This document shows, in pieces, positions 17,155 to 26,422 of a stretch of DNA of 64,000 nt. The stretch is from Undibacterium pigrum (GTDB lineage: Bacteria > Pseudomonadota > Gammaproteobacteria > Burkholderiales > Burkholderiaceae_D). The stretch covers positions 62,001 to 126,000 of the forward strand of contig NZ_QJKB01000009.1 in the NCBI RefSeq assembly GCF_003201815.1. The letters run 5' to 3'. The position numbers and the translations under genes were made by a program. Below the pieces are notes generated by a model. That model had not been told where the DNA came from and did no database searches. It worked only from the letters and a program-made list of their open reading frames with translations. Positions within the stretch are counted from its first letter, which is position 1. Each line of letters opens with the position of its first letter.

Positions 17155-19161
17155 ATGAAAACCAAAACCTATTCCATCTTCGGTGCCGGTGCTGCCGGCC
17201 TGTACACCGCCTGGCGTCTGCTCAGTGGCAAGAGCAGTGACAAGAACAAGCTGCTGGAAAAAGGCGACACACTGGAACTGTATGACTGGGGTCAATATGA
17301 CTTCAGTAAAGATGACAATGGCTCACGCGCTCCAGGTGCACGTGTCTGTACCTGGCATTACCAGAATGATCCCGGCAAGTCTTATGTAGAACTGGGCGGC
17401 ATGCGTTATTCTGAATGGGACACCAAGGCAAAAAATCACAATAATGGCAAGGCACCGGGACACAGGCTGGTGACCACTGTCATCCATCAATTGGGGCTGG
17501 ATAAATACGTCGTGCCATTCAATGAATCAGATAATCCACTCTACTATTTACGCAGTAAAAATTTTTACCTGAATGATGTGACTTCATTCAATCCTGCCCC
17601 CTATAACGTGAATAATTTTGCTGCCAGCGTTTCACCGAATCAGGGCTTTACCACGGTAGAAAATCTGGCTGTCACGGCAACCACTGGCCCGCAAACCCGC
17701 AAGGAATGGGATCACTTTTATCAACACGGCAAAATCACTGCTGAGCTACCCGCCTCGTCCGTCTTCCAGAAAGGCGACAAGCTGAAAGACATAGGCTACT
17801 GGAACCTGATGTTTGATCAACTGGGATCTGAAGGCTATAACTATGCTGCTGATGGTAATGGCTATACCTCGAATGTCATCAACTGGAATGCTGCCGTGGC
17901 CTTCCAGGCCAATAATGAGTTCACCCCCGGCAATGAATACATGACCCTGACCACTGGTTATTCCGGCATGTTCAAGGCCTTGTTTGCCGCCATCACAGAG
18001 CTGGCCCGCAACAAAGGTGTGCATTTCAATTACCAGCCTAACCGCCGCCTGCATTCGATACTGGAAATTGACAACACCATCCATTACGGCATCGCCAACC
18101 GGGATGACCCCAACAAAAAATCCAGCAGCGGCAAAACCGATGCAGCCTGGCTGGCCATGCCGCGCTATGCACTGGAACTGGTGGCGCAGGCCACTCGCTA
18201 TGAAAACCATCCTGGACTGGATGTGCTGAATCACCAGAAAGTACAGTTGTATATGGAGTCCAGCATCATGCAGCCTTCCTACAAGATAGGCATGTTCTTC
18301 AAAGAGCCATGGTGGTTGACGCAGGCAGCCTATGCGCCGCAACTCAGCGGCTATGAAGTCACCAAGGACGTGATTGCGCAACTGGCAGAGCAGGGTTTTC
18401 CGGCAAGCTATCTGGATAAGCTGGCCCAGCCTGCAGCCGCAGGCCAGCCAGAGATCATGAATACGCCCTATTCCAGCGACACCAGCTTGCTCAAGGCCGT
18501 TGAACAACGCCTGCAAGAGAGACTGAGCGTGCCACATGAAGGGCAGCTCCTGACGACTTCTGCCCGCAATACTATAGGCCCCAGTGTGACTGACAATCCT
18601 GTGCGCATGGTCGTGTATTTTGGTAACAACGCCCTCGATAAAACCACAGAACCTGTCTATGGCTTGCTGGCAGCCTATGACGATGAAGCCTTTACGACAT
18701 TCTGGCAAGGTCTGGAACTGGGGCCAGAACAGCAAAGACATGTACCCCTGTCTGAAAATACCGAGCCATTGAAAGGCCCGCGCAAAGTGCCGGACCGTAT
18801 GCTGAAGATGCTGCGCAAGCAACTGGCAAATATCCATTTTGGCCCGAACGCTGACTACAGTTCAGTGCCAGAACCGCTGGATGCAGCCTATATCGACTGG
18901 TCATTGCCACCTTTCAATGCTGGCTACCATGCCTGGGCAGCGCATTATGACATTGGCGATGTACAGCAAAAAATCCGTAAACCTTCGCAATTGATACCAG
19001 GTGCTGACGCCAATATCTTCATCGTCGGTGAAGCCTATTCGAATGACCAGGCCTGGGTAGAAGGTGCCTACTGTACGGCTGAATCGGTATTGAATGACTT
19101 CTTTGGCGTTGAGCCCCTGATAGACAATCGCGAGTATCCCTTCATTTGCACGGCAAAATAA
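17155..19161 (+). CDS. Flavin amine oxidase/L-amino-acid oxidase-like protein
   Basis: The ATG at 17155 gives 668 residues; a GTG four codons earlier is equally possible. It begins with a Rossmann motif (YSIFGAGAAGLYTAWRLLSG). The ELGGMRYSEWD segment matches the GG-R flavin-contact box of amine oxidases, and the C-terminal IFIVGEAYSNDQAWVEGAYCTAESVL matches their FAD-binding end. The long middle domain and size fit the L-lysine/L-glutamate oxidase and phenylalanine monooxygenase branch rather than plain MAO. It should oxidise an amino acid or amine and make H2O2. It is the last gene of a three-gene operon. Confidence 0.87.
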   Translation: MKTKTYSIFGAGAAGLYTAWRLLSGKSSDKNKLLEKGDTLELYDWGQYDFSKDDNGSRAPGARVCTWHYQNDPGKSYVELGGMRYSEWDTKAKNHNNGKAPGHRLVTTVIHQLGLDKYVVPFNESDNPLYYLRSKNFYLNDVTSFNPAPYNVNNFAASVSPNQGFTTVENLAVTATTGPQTRKEWDHFYQHGKITAELPASSVFQKGDKLKDIGYWNLMFDQLGSEGYNYAADGNGYTSNVINWNAAVAFQANNEFTPGNEYMTLTTGYSGMFKALFAAITELARNKGVHFNYQPNRRLHSILEIDNTIHYGIANRDDPNKKSSSGKTDAAWLAMPRYALELVAQATRYENHPGLDVLNHQKVQLYMESSIMQPSYKIGMFFKEPWWLTQAAYAPQLSGYEVTKDVIAQLAEQGFPASYLDKLAQPAAAGQPEIMNTPYSSDTSLLKAVEQRLQERLSVPHEGQLLTTSARNTIGPSVTDNPVRMVVYFGNNALDKTTEPVYGLLAAYDDEAFTTFWQGLELGPEQQRHVPLSENTEPLKGPRKVPDRMLKMLRKQLANIHFGPNADYSSVPEPLDAAYIDWSLPPFNAGYHAWAAHYDIGDVQQKIRKPSQLIPGADANIFIVGEAYSNDQAWVEGAYCTAESVLNDFFGVEPLIDNREYPFICTAK

Positions 19162-19180
19162 ACGCTTCCTCTGCCTATCC

Positions 19181-19220
19181 CATGAGCGGCATCTGCCTGA
19201 TGTCGCTCATGTTCCTTATT
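19181..19220 (+). terminator. Terminator of the flavoenzyme operon
   Basis: CATGAGCGGCAT pairs with ATGTCGCTCATG (one mismatch) and is followed by TTCCTTATT. Confidence 0.65.
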
Positions 19221-19334
19221 AAGCTCCTTCCTCCGCAAACACTACTGACAGAAACTGACACTCGCCAGCGATAAGATGGCCAGGCCTTGAGCAACTACAT
19301 CAATGCCTAATCCAACTTATAGAGGAAGACCATC

Positions 19335-19697
19335 ATGTTTGATCCAAATTTTGCACTCTTGTATGTCAGCAGCCCGGAAGCCAGCGCAAAGTTTTACAGT
19401 GAATTACTGGGCCGTGCTCCCATAGAGGCCTCCCCTACTTTTGCCATGTTCAAGCTTGAGTCTGGCGTCATGCTGGGTTTGTGGGCCAGGCATACGGTAG
19501 AACCTGCTGCCACGTCTGTGGGTGGCAGTGAGCTGGCCTTTGCGGTTGCTGACAATACCACGGTAGACAGCATCTACGACAAATGGTCTACGCGTGGTTT
19601 GGCCATAGAGCAGACTCCATGCAAGCTGGATTTTGGTTACACCTTTGTCGCCCAGGACCCTGACGGTCATCGCCTGCGTGTTTTTGCCCCGGCCTGA
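19335..19697 (+). CDS. VOC-family (glyoxalase/bleomycin-resistance fold) protein
   Basis: 120 residues with the paired beta-alpha-beta-beta-beta layout: [22 protein letters not shown] at the N-terminus and [17 protein letters not shown] at the C-terminus, the latter giving the usual metal-ligand position. It could be a small dioxygenase, lyase or binding protein; the substrate is unknown. The ATG has AGAGGAAG upstream. The next gene starts two bases after its stop. Confidence 0.88.
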   Translation: MFDPNFALLYVSSPEASAKFYSELLGRAPIEASPTFAMFKLESGVMLGLWARHTVEPAATSVGGSELAFAVADNTTVDSIYDKWSTRGLAIEQTPCKLDFGYTFVAQDPDGHRLRVFAPA

Positions 19698-19699
19698 TC

Positions 19700-20203
19700 A
19701 TGCGCACTCAACAGTCCCGTTACTGGATCGCTGTTGCCTCTGCCGACCACGTACAGCGTGGTCAGGCAGATGGCTACATGCAAGTCTGCCATGGCAAGGC
19801 AGCGCCCCTGCGTCGCATGCAAGCTGGCGACATCGTCGTGTACTACTCACCCAGCCAGGTCTTTGGCAGCAAGATCCGCTTGCAGACATTTACAGCCATA
19901 GGCAGACTCAAACCGCGTGACGCCTATCAGGCTGACATGGGTGGTGGATTTCATCCTTACCGGCGTGATGTGGCCTGGACTGCGTCCCGGCAAGCCAGCA
20001 TCCTGCCTTTATTGCAGACACTGGAGTTTTCTGCAGGTGTGAAAAACTGGGGATATCAATTCCGCTACGGGCTATTTGCCATCAGTGAACATGATATGCG
20101 TGTCATTGCTGCAGCCATGGGAGTCGCATCCACACTGTTCGACAATGACTTTGCAGCCATAGCCATGGAAGCAAATTTACAACTCGGCCTGGACTTAAAC
20201 TGA
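19700..20203 (+). CDS. EVE-domain protein
   Basis: 167 residues forming a single PUA-like EVE domain ([36 protein letters not shown]). EVE domains bind modified nucleobases in DNA or RNA. It is immediately downstream of the VOC gene and probably in the same transcript. Nothing nearby (nuclease, methylase) suggests a restriction role. Confidence 0.87.
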   Translation: MRTQQSRYWIAVASADHVQRGQADGYMQVCHGKAAPLRRMQAGDIVVYYSPSQVFGSKIRLQTFTAIGRLKPRDAYQADMGGGFHPYRRDVAWTASRQASILPLLQTLEFSAGVKNWGYQFRYGLFAISEHDMRVIAAAMGVASTLFDNDFAAIAMEANLQLGLDLN

Positions 20204-20277
20204 TACTGTCTATGATGCGGGGCAAGTCAAGCGTTACAATGTCGCCAGATACTCCGCCCCCGACATAGAGAACCAGT

Positions 20278-21180
20278 TTGCCACTACACCGACAACCCAC
20301 TATTAACATCCAGTCAGCGCCCCACTGGATAGCAGCCATGCTGCTATCATTACTTGTGGCTGGCTGTTTGCAAGGCTGTGAAAATCAAGGCGAAGGCAAA
20401 GCCCTGCAACTGAGTAACTGGCTCAAGGTAAGCAAGGCCGCGCAAGAAGCATCACATCCAGGCATTCCTGCTGCCGAGCAAACTCTGCAATATGCCTTGC
20501 GCAAGCCACAAAAACTCTGGCTCATCAGCTACGATAACTGGTCTATCCTGGACTACGATCTGGTGAATGTGATTGACGACAAGAACATCCTCGTCGCCAG
20601 AAGCAGCAAGTATGCCAAAACCAAGAATGGCAAGGCAGCAGAGACTACCGTAAAGCTGATGAGCGTCGACGGCGAACGTGAAGATATACTTTGCCCATCG
20701 CCAGACTTGATCAATGCACCGGCCAATAGCCATTTTATAGACTGCGTAGAGACCAGCAAAACCAATAAATTGACGATCAAGCGTACAGACTTCCAGGGAA
20801 AACTGCTGCAAACCAGCAGTATGGCAGCGAATGAATGGGATGATCTACAAACCCAAAAAAACGTGGCCTACTACGATGAACAACAACAGGCTTATGTCCT
20901 TGAAACGGGTAAAGACAATACCTACTGCCGCCTGATTGCACCTGGCAAAGAGAAGAGCCTGAGCTTTTCCTTGAATGTCCAGCTTACTCAAGGTAAATGC
21001 GATGACATGCAAACCTGGACTATCATCACGCAGAAAAAATTAAGCAAGGCACTGGTATTTGGTGAATTGGGCAACAATGTCACGCTCTGGAAAAAACTGG
21101 AAGCCGCCAATCCTGGATGGATGCCAGTCAAGCTCGCCAGCACCATCAATAAAAAAACAGAAACTTTGCCTGTCAAATAA
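20278..21180 (+). CDS. Putative lipoprotein of unknown function
   Basis: 300 residues from TTG at 20278; an ATG at 20338 is the alternative. Near residue 30 it has a hydrophobic stretch ending in a lipobox (LLVAGC), so the mature protein is probably lipid-attached. The rest is soluble and mixed alpha/beta with three further Cys (ILCPSPD, FIDCVET, NTYCRLI). I do not recognise a family. Confidence 0.65.
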   Translation: MPLHRQPTINIQSAPHWIAAMLLSLLVAGCLQGCENQGEGKALQLSNWLKVSKAAQEASHPGIPAAEQTLQYALRKPQKLWLISYDNWSILDYDLVNVIDDKNILVARSSKYAKTKNGKAAETTVKLMSVDGEREDILCPSPDLINAPANSHFIDCVETSKTNKLTIKRTDFQGKLLQTSSMAANEWDDLQTQKNVAYYDEQQQAYVLETGKDNTYCRLIAPGKEKSLSFSLNVQLTQGKCDDMQTWTIITQKKLSKALVFGELGNNVTLWKKLEAANPGWMPVKLASTINKKTETLPVK

Positions 21181-21296
21181 ACTTGCCTATCCAGCTGTCA
21201 TGCAAGACATTTGACACATATTGTCGCTTCAGCAGTAAAGTCACCATATGCGGGGTAAAATCTCGCCAGGCATTCAAAAAAACACGTAGACCACAC

Positions 21297-21824
21297 ATGA
21301 TAGTCAGAACCCTAGTCGTTATTTGCGCCATCATCTCGATTTATTTTGGCATAGACAATCTTCAAAAGCTGCATACCATGCGGATACCTGTCAGCGAATT
21401 CGAGCAGGTTGATGGCACCCTCGTCCTGCTGGTCCACGAAGTAGACAATAATCCCGGTTATGTCGTCAACGGCAGTTTCAACAAGCAGTTATTACAACTG
21501 ACCTATAGCTATAACCTCAATGGTGTGGAAAGGACTACCGACACCATTTCCCCCATCTGTACCCGCTGCGAAGCCAAGCATGTATTGAGAATGACGGGCT
21601 TGAAACCGGCAGAACTGGTCGTCGGTGCGGCACTGAAGGTGTATGTATCGTCAACAGATCCCAATAAAGCCTACCTTGCCCTGCCTACATCCGGTGAACA
21701 ACAGTCGCAAATGTGGACAGTATTTTTGTGGCTGTTTTTTGCACCGGCCATGTGCCTGCTGTTTTACAAGCTGGAAGGCAGTGGCAAAAAACCAGATGAA
21801 GACCCGGTTAAACCACCACAATAA
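21297..21824 (+). CDS. DUF3592-like membrane protein
   Basis: The ATG at 21297 gives 175 residues. One helix at the N-terminus (MIVRTLVVICAIISIYFGI) and one near the C-terminus (WTVFLWLFFAPAMCLLFY) flank a beta-rich domain with the YSYNLNGVERTTDTIS segment, as in DUF3592 proteins. A CTRCEAKH motif sits in the middle. Function unknown. Confidence 0.7.
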   Translation: MIVRTLVVICAIISIYFGIDNLQKLHTMRIPVSEFEQVDGTLVLLVHEVDNNPGYVVNGSFNKQLLQLTYSYNLNGVERTTDTISPICTRCEAKHVLRMTGLKPAELVVGAALKVYVSSTDPNKAYLALPTSGEQQSQMWTVFLWLFFAPAMCLLFYKLEGSGKKPDEDPVKPPQ

Positions 21825-21907
21825 TTCACTGTCTGCCAGGCACTGCAAAGATTTCTCATCCGAGCAGGGCTGGCAGGTATCACCCATCGCCAAAACCGCA
21901 ACACTCA

Positions 21908-23107
21908 ATGAAGCATACGCCCCACGCCTACCAGACTATTGCGATACTAGCGATCACACAAATTTTATCCTGGGGGTCGCTCTACTACGCCATCGCCATC
22001 CTGGCACCAGAAATCCAGCGCGAGATGACATGGCGTTCAGAGCTGGTATTTGCGGCATTTTCATGGAGTTTGCTGGTGGCTGGCATGGTGTCAACCTATA
22101 TAGGTATCCTGCTGGATCGCCATGGCGGCAAATTCATCATGGGCCTGGGTTCACTGACCTGCGGCACAGGCCTGCTCTTGCTTAGCCAGGCGCACAGCCT
22201 GCCCATGTATTATTTTGCCTGGAGCATACTTGGCCTGGCCATGGCCATGACTTTGTATGAAGCGGCTTTTGCCACGCTCACCCAGCAATTCAAAGAACAC
22301 AGCCGTCAGGCGATTTCTACCCTGACGCTGTTTGGTGGTTTTGCCAGCACAGTATTCTGGCCGCTGACACAGCAACTGAATAGCTTGCTGGGCTGGCGTG
22401 ACACATACATGGCCTACGGCCTGGCGCAGATTCTGCTATGCCTGCCCCTGCATCTGTTACTGCAAAAGAAAAATACAGAAGAAAAAGTGCAGGCCGCAAC
22501 AACACAAAAGAAAAATTTCAGCCTGCATGAAGCAATACGGCATCCCACATTTTGGAAACTGGCATTTGCCTTTTCTGCCAATAGTTTTGTTTTCTCAGCG
22601 CTATCGGTCCACCTGATTCCCTTATTAAAGGAAATGGGGCATCCAGCCAAGCTGGCGGTGCTGATGGCAGCCTTGATAGGGCCCATGCAGGTGGTGGGCC
22701 GTATAGGCGAGATGACCATGGCGCGCAATGCCTTGCCGCAGACTGTGGGTAAATTCACTTTTGCAGCTTTGCCCGCTGCCTTGCTGACCTTGATTTTACT
22801 GGGAACACAAGCCTGGGCAGTTGCCTTGTTTTGCATACTCTATGGTTTGAGCAACGGCATTCTGACCATCGTGCGTGGCACCATACCGCAAACCCTGTTT
22901 GGCACAGAAAACTATGCTGCCATCTCAGGCGCTATGTCAGGCCCCGCCCTGTTTTCCAAGGCGGCAGGGCCTTTGCTGATCGCCAGCCTTATACACCAGA
23001 CAAAGTCGCCCTACCCTATCCTGGGCTGCCTGTTGTTATTTTCGCTGGCCTCATTGATGTTTTATTTTGCAGCCCTGAGTGGTGGAAAAACCAGCCTCAA
23101 AAATTAA
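21908..23107 (+). CDS. MFS transporter
   Basis: 399 residues, twelve predicted helices, with GILLDRHGGKFIMGLGSL as the conserved loop after helix 2 and a charged central loop near 195-205. It resembles oxalate/formate- or anion-type MFS carriers in the N-terminal WGSLYYAIAILAPEI segment, but the substrate is not assignable. It overlaps the end of the convergent MazG-like gene by four bases. Confidence 0.87.
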   Translation: MKHTPHAYQTIAILAITQILSWGSLYYAIAILAPEIQREMTWRSELVFAAFSWSLLVAGMVSTYIGILLDRHGGKFIMGLGSLTCGTGLLLLSQAHSLPMYYFAWSILGLAMAMTLYEAAFATLTQQFKEHSRQAISTLTLFGGFASTVFWPLTQQLNSLLGWRDTYMAYGLAQILLCLPLHLLLQKKNTEEKVQAATTQKKNFSLHEAIRHPTFWKLAFAFSANSFVFSALSVHLIPLLKEMGHPAKLAVLMAALIGPMQVVGRIGEMTMARNALPQTVGKFTFAALPAALLTLILLGTQAWAVALFCILYGLSNGILTIVRGTIPQTLFGTENYAAISGAMSGPALFSKAAGPLLIASLIHQTKSPYPILGCLLLFSLASLMFYFAALSGGKTSLKN

Positions 23108-23502
23108 GGCTTATCAGTTTTGCTGGCTGTCCCATATTCAGTGTATTTCCTTGCATCGCCTTTCACTTGCAGTGCCGGGTACTTGAGACCATTCAAGACT
23201 ATCTTTTCCATACTGGCTGCAAACAAGTCTACATCCAGTGCATCGGCCAGCATGACCAGATAATTAAGTACATCAGCCATTTCATGGCGTATGGCGACTC
23301 TGGCATCTTCATTCAATTCATCTGCCTTGCCGGTTGGCAGCCACTGGAAGATTTCCAGCAATTCTGCCGCCTCTACCGTTAGCGCACTCGCCAGGTTCTT
23401 GGGAGTATGGAATTGCGCCCAATCGCGCTCAGCAACAAATTCACGTAAACGCTGGCGGATTTCGGCGTATTGATCTACTGCTGAAGCGGTCTGTTGCTGC
23501 AT
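23104..23502 (-). CDS. MazG-like nucleotide pyrophosphohydrolase
   Basis: 132 residues with the all-alpha NTP pyrophosphatase signature of the MazG/RS21-C6 group: TVEAAELLEIFQW (EExxE-type metal site) and HEMADVLNYLVMLAD (E/D metal ligands). It should hydrolyse non-canonical (d)NTPs to monophosphates and pyrophosphate. It stands alone on this strand. Confidence 0.9.
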   Translation of the reverse strand: MQQQTASAVDQYAEIRQRLREFVAERDWAQFHTPKNLASALTVEAAELLEIFQWLPTGKADELNEDARVAIRHEMADVLNYLVMLADALDVDLFAASMEKIVLNGLKYPALQVKGDARKYTEYGTASKTDKP

Positions 23503-23807
23503 GATTAGCTCTGCAAATAATAAAGAAAGCGCAGATTGTAAGCGAGCAAAACAGCGAGATTAAAAAAAATTGTAAGCTTAGATTACCAGCGTATATTGCA
23601 ATGCAAAAATAATGCTTACAAATTAAGCAGCTAAGCGATAGAATGCAATTTGGTAAAAAATGCTGCATTGCGCCAAATTTTAAGAATAAGTGAATTACGT
23701 GACCCTGTTACTTAATTCTTATTGGTTTATTCCCTGGCTTACTTGTTTGCTTATTCAGTGCATTACTCATTGTCATTGCTTCAATTTCACCCACTCTGGA
23801 GAGTTTC
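23503..23807. promoter_or_regulatory. Divergent promoter region before the phasin gene
   Basis: No gene is supported here. The stretch is AT-rich. It carries TTGTAAGC (about 23569) and GCTTACAA (about 23614) as an inverted repeat, plus several TGCA-centred words (TTGCAATGCAA near 23597, GAATGCAATT near 23641, ATGCTGCATTGC near 23660). TGC-rich sites are known for PhaR repressors of phasin genes, so the last group is a candidate PhaR target (inference). Confidence 0.4.
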
Positions 23808-24839
23808 ATGTCTTTGCTTACTGAACAATTATCATCTGCTGCCCAGAATCAATTGGCGACGCAAATCGCCGTCTTCCAGGCATGGTCGCAAACAGCCTTT
23901 GGTGGTCTGGAAAAACTGATCGCCCTGAATTTCAATACTGCCAAACAATCCCTGGACAACGCCAACACTGCGACACGTGAATTGTTTGCAGTCAAACAAG
24001 CGCAAGAACTGCTGGATGTGAGCCGCAGCCATGGTCAGCCACAACTGGAAAAAATCCTGTCCTATGGCCGCGAACTGGCCAGCATTACCAGCAGCACCAG
24101 GGCAGAATTATGGCAAATCGTCAGCAAGCAAAGCCCTGCTGTTCTGACTATCCCGACCATCACGGTAGCAACAGCAACAAGCGCAGCAGCACCTGAGGCC
24201 AAAGCTGTTCCTGCAGTCGCGACCAAACCAGCCGCTAAAAAGCCGGTTGTTGCGAAACCTGTTGCAGCCAAACCTATCGCAGCCACCAAGCAATTGACCT
24301 TGCTGGCAGAAGCAGAAGCCAAACCAGCTAAAACACCTGCAAAAGCCAAGCCTGTAGCGAAAGTAGCAGAAAAGACCCCAGTCAAAACTGCTGCCAAGTC
24401 TGCGAGTAAAACGCCAGCAGTCAAAGCCGAAGCAAAACCTGCTACCATCAAGGTAGAAACTCAAAAAGCAACAAGCAGTCCTGCTGTAGTCGAAGCCAAA
24501 CCAGCTACTGCAACTGCCGCACTTCCAAAAGCTCCAACAAGCGCAGTATCAACACCGGCCGCAAGCAGTACAAGTAATGCAACTACTGCGGCTACAGAAA
24601 AAGTATCAGAGAAGAAAACCGTGTCTACCAAAAAATCCGCAACAAAAGCAAGCACTACTGCCAGCCCCGCAGCAAATGAAACAACTGAAGGCACAGAGAA
24701 GAAATCTGCTGTGAAATTCCCTTTCGCAGCGACTCCCAATCTCAAGAAAGCACCTGGCTTCCCTGCCAATAATGGCAAGCCTGCTTACAAAGCTAAATCC
24801 AGCGCCGCAACAGGTGCGAAGAAACCAGTTCGTCAGTAA
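23808..24839 (+). CDS. Phasin-family protein with long Ala/Lys/Pro-rich tail
   Basis: Residues 1-110 match the PHB-granule phasin domain (MSLLTEQLSSAAQNQLATQIAVFQAWSQ..., FGGLEKLIALNFNTAKQSL). Phasins coat polyhydroxyalkanoate granules. Residues 115-343 are low-complexity, dominated by Ala, Lys, Pro, Thr and Val in KPAAKKPVVAKP-like words, similar to histone-H1-like tails and to the DNA-binding tail of PhaM. This makes the protein about 1.8 times longer than ordinary phasins (about 190). A GGAGAG ribosome site precedes the ATG and a strong terminator follows. Confidence 0.88.
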   Translation: MSLLTEQLSSAAQNQLATQIAVFQAWSQTAFGGLEKLIALNFNTAKQSLDNANTATRELFAVKQAQELLDVSRSHGQPQLEKILSYGRELASITSSTRAELWQIVSKQSPAVLTIPTITVATATSAAAPEAKAVPAVATKPAAKKPVVAKPVAAKPIAATKQLTLLAEAEAKPAKTPAKAKPVAKVAEKTPVKTAAKSASKTPAVKAEAKPATIKVETQKATSSPAVVEAKPATATAALPKAPTSAVSTPAASSTSNATTAATEKVSEKKTVSTKKSATKASTTASPAANETTEGTEKKSAVKFPFAATPNLKKAPGFPANNGKPAYKAKSSAATGAKKPVRQ

Positions 24840-24851
24840 TTGATTTATCTT

Positions 24852-24888
24852 AAGCCGCAGCATGCCTGGTGCATGCTGCGGCTTTTTT
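24852..24888 (+). terminator. Rho-independent terminator of the phasin gene
   Basis: A perfect 14-bp stem (AAGCCGCAGCATGC / GCATGCTGCGGCTT, loop CTGGT) runs into a T-tract. Confidence 0.88.
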
Positions 24889-25037
24889 ACGTATGGCATC
24901 ATGCTTTATCTGTCAGTGCCAAACAAAAATGTATCTCTACAGCAAATACTTCTCATATTTCATGTTAATTCTGCATTGAACCAGGCACTAGCTTCATCTG
25001 ATCGCTTAGAATGATTTAAACTTTTGGCGACAACACA

Positions 25038-25778
25038 ATGAACCATTATCACTTAGCTTGCGCAGCGGGTTTATGGCTACTCAGCCACACTGCCCTGGCA
25101 CAAGAACCTATCACGGTGGCCTGGCGTATCAAGCCGCCACATCAATACCTGGACAACGGTGTAGAGAAAGGCATTTTGCTGGAACGTGCCAAACAGATTT
25201 TCAATGCGGCACAAATTCCATCCCGTTTTGTCGAAGAGCCAGCCAAACGCATCTGGAGTAATTTTTCTGGTGGTACTAAAAATTACTGTTCATTTGGCTG
25301 GTACAGAGTCGCCGAGAGGGAAGCACTGGTACAGTTTTCCGAGCCTTTTCATACGGACCCGCCACATACATTACTGGTCAGCCCGGCTGCTACAAAGCTG
25401 GTGGCAGCGCACCGTACGCTGAAATCTTTAATGTCCGATACCAGCCTGACGCTGGGCATAGTCGATGCAGTCTCTTATGGCCCTGAACTCGACGCCATGT
25501 TCGTCACCACCAGGAACAAGATCGAGCGCAGTACCACCCTGCCCATGATTATGGCCCGCATGGTGGCAGCTAACCGAGCATCCTATATGCTGATAGACAG
25601 GGAAGACTGGGAATACCTGAAGGACAAGGAAGAAAGCCTGAACCAGACCACGCAAATGGATTTGCAAGGCATGCCTGCAGGCTTGAATCGTTACATCGTT
25701 TGCAGCAAGGATGTCAGCGTCGACCAAATGCGCAAGATCAACACGGCTTTGCTCAAGATTTATCCGACGAAAAAATAG
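25038..25778 (+). CDS. Periplasmic amino-acid-binding-like protein (SBP family 3)
   Basis: 246 residues with a signal peptide (cut after ALA, before QEPITVAW). The fold follows periplasmic family 3 binding proteins: PHQYLDNGVEKGILLERAKQIF, FGWYRVAEREALVQFSEPF, and a second lobe. No permease or ATPase is adjacent, so it may work as a sensor or enzyme-like binding protein rather than as part of a transporter. It is convergent with, and directly touches, the GNAT gene. Confidence 0.8.
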   Translation: MNHYHLACAAGLWLLSHTALAQEPITVAWRIKPPHQYLDNGVEKGILLERAKQIFNAAQIPSRFVEEPAKRIWSNFSGGTKNYCSFGWYRVAEREALVQFSEPFHTDPPHTLLVSPAATKLVAAHRTLKSLMSDTSLTLGIVDAVSYGPELDAMFVTTRNKIERSTTLPMIMARMVAANRASYMLIDREDWEYLKDKEESLNQTTQMDLQGMPAGLNRYIVCSKDVSVDQMRKINTALLKIYPTKK

Positions 25779-26309
25779 TCAGGCCAGCTTTTCCCACTCA
25801 TCCCTGAGCAAGGCATACATGGCGATATCCCTGTGTTTGCCATGAGTGAATATGGCACCGCGTGCAATGCCTTCTTTCTGGAAGCCGCAATTGATCGCCA
25901 CTTTTTCTGAAGCGATATTATCTACATTCATGTGAATTTCCAGGCGATTGATGAGCATGGTATTGAACAGATAATTTCTGAGCAATTTCACAGCTTCAGT
26001 CATGATGCCTTTGCCATGCAAATTTTTGACGAACATGCCATAGCCAATTTCACGGGAATTAAAATAAGGCACAGTCTTGAAATGAAACACGCGCCCTATC
26101 ATTTTATTGTTTTCATCAATGATCAGAAAAGTTTCGAATTGCTCTTTGGAGCGTGATTCATCTTCGAATTTTTTCTCTGCCACACCGGGCAACATCAATT
26201 CCTGGGATAAAAAATCACCCTTGCCATCAGGGTGATTCATTAACTCCAGCATGGGCAGTACATCTTCTTTTCTGACGTGGCGCAGATGAAAACAACTTCC
26301 TTTGATCAT
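25779..26309 (-). CDS. GNAT N-acetyltransferase, RimJ/RimL type
   Basis: 176 residues: FHLRHVRKEDVLPMLELMN at the start, the acetyl-CoA-binding region near REIGYGMFVKNLHGKGIMTEAVKLL, and the LEIHMNVDNIASEKVAINCGFQKEG segment typical of RimJ/RimL-like enzymes. It should acetylate a protein N-terminus or small amine; target unknown. AGGAGAA precedes the ATG. Confidence 0.9.
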   Translation of the reverse strand: MIKGSCFHLRHVRKEDVLPMLELMNHPDGKGDFLSQELMLPGVAEKKFEDESRSKEQFETFLIIDENNKMIGRVFHFKTVPYFNSREIGYGMFVKNLHGKGIMTEAVKLLRNYLFNTMLINRLEIHMNVDNIASEKVAINCGFQKEGIARGAIFTHGKHRDIAMYALLRDEWEKLA

Positions 26310-26422
26310 GCAAATTCTCCTGTGCTAAACAATTGTGCTACCGATACACCAGTGTTCAGGATGGACAAAGACTGTTGGCAAGAGTTCCCTTGACTGCTCT
26401 GAATTATTACAAGGAAAAACGT

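Noticed and set aside
17746..18837. A 363-residue minus-strand open frame inside the amine-oxidase-like gene
   Set aside because: Antisense shadow; composition is Gln/His-rich and unlike any family.
24062..24464. Minus-strand frames rich in Ala/Gly/Leu or Cys/Phe under the phasin
   Set aside because: They reflect the low-complexity Ala/Lys tail read in reverse, not genes.
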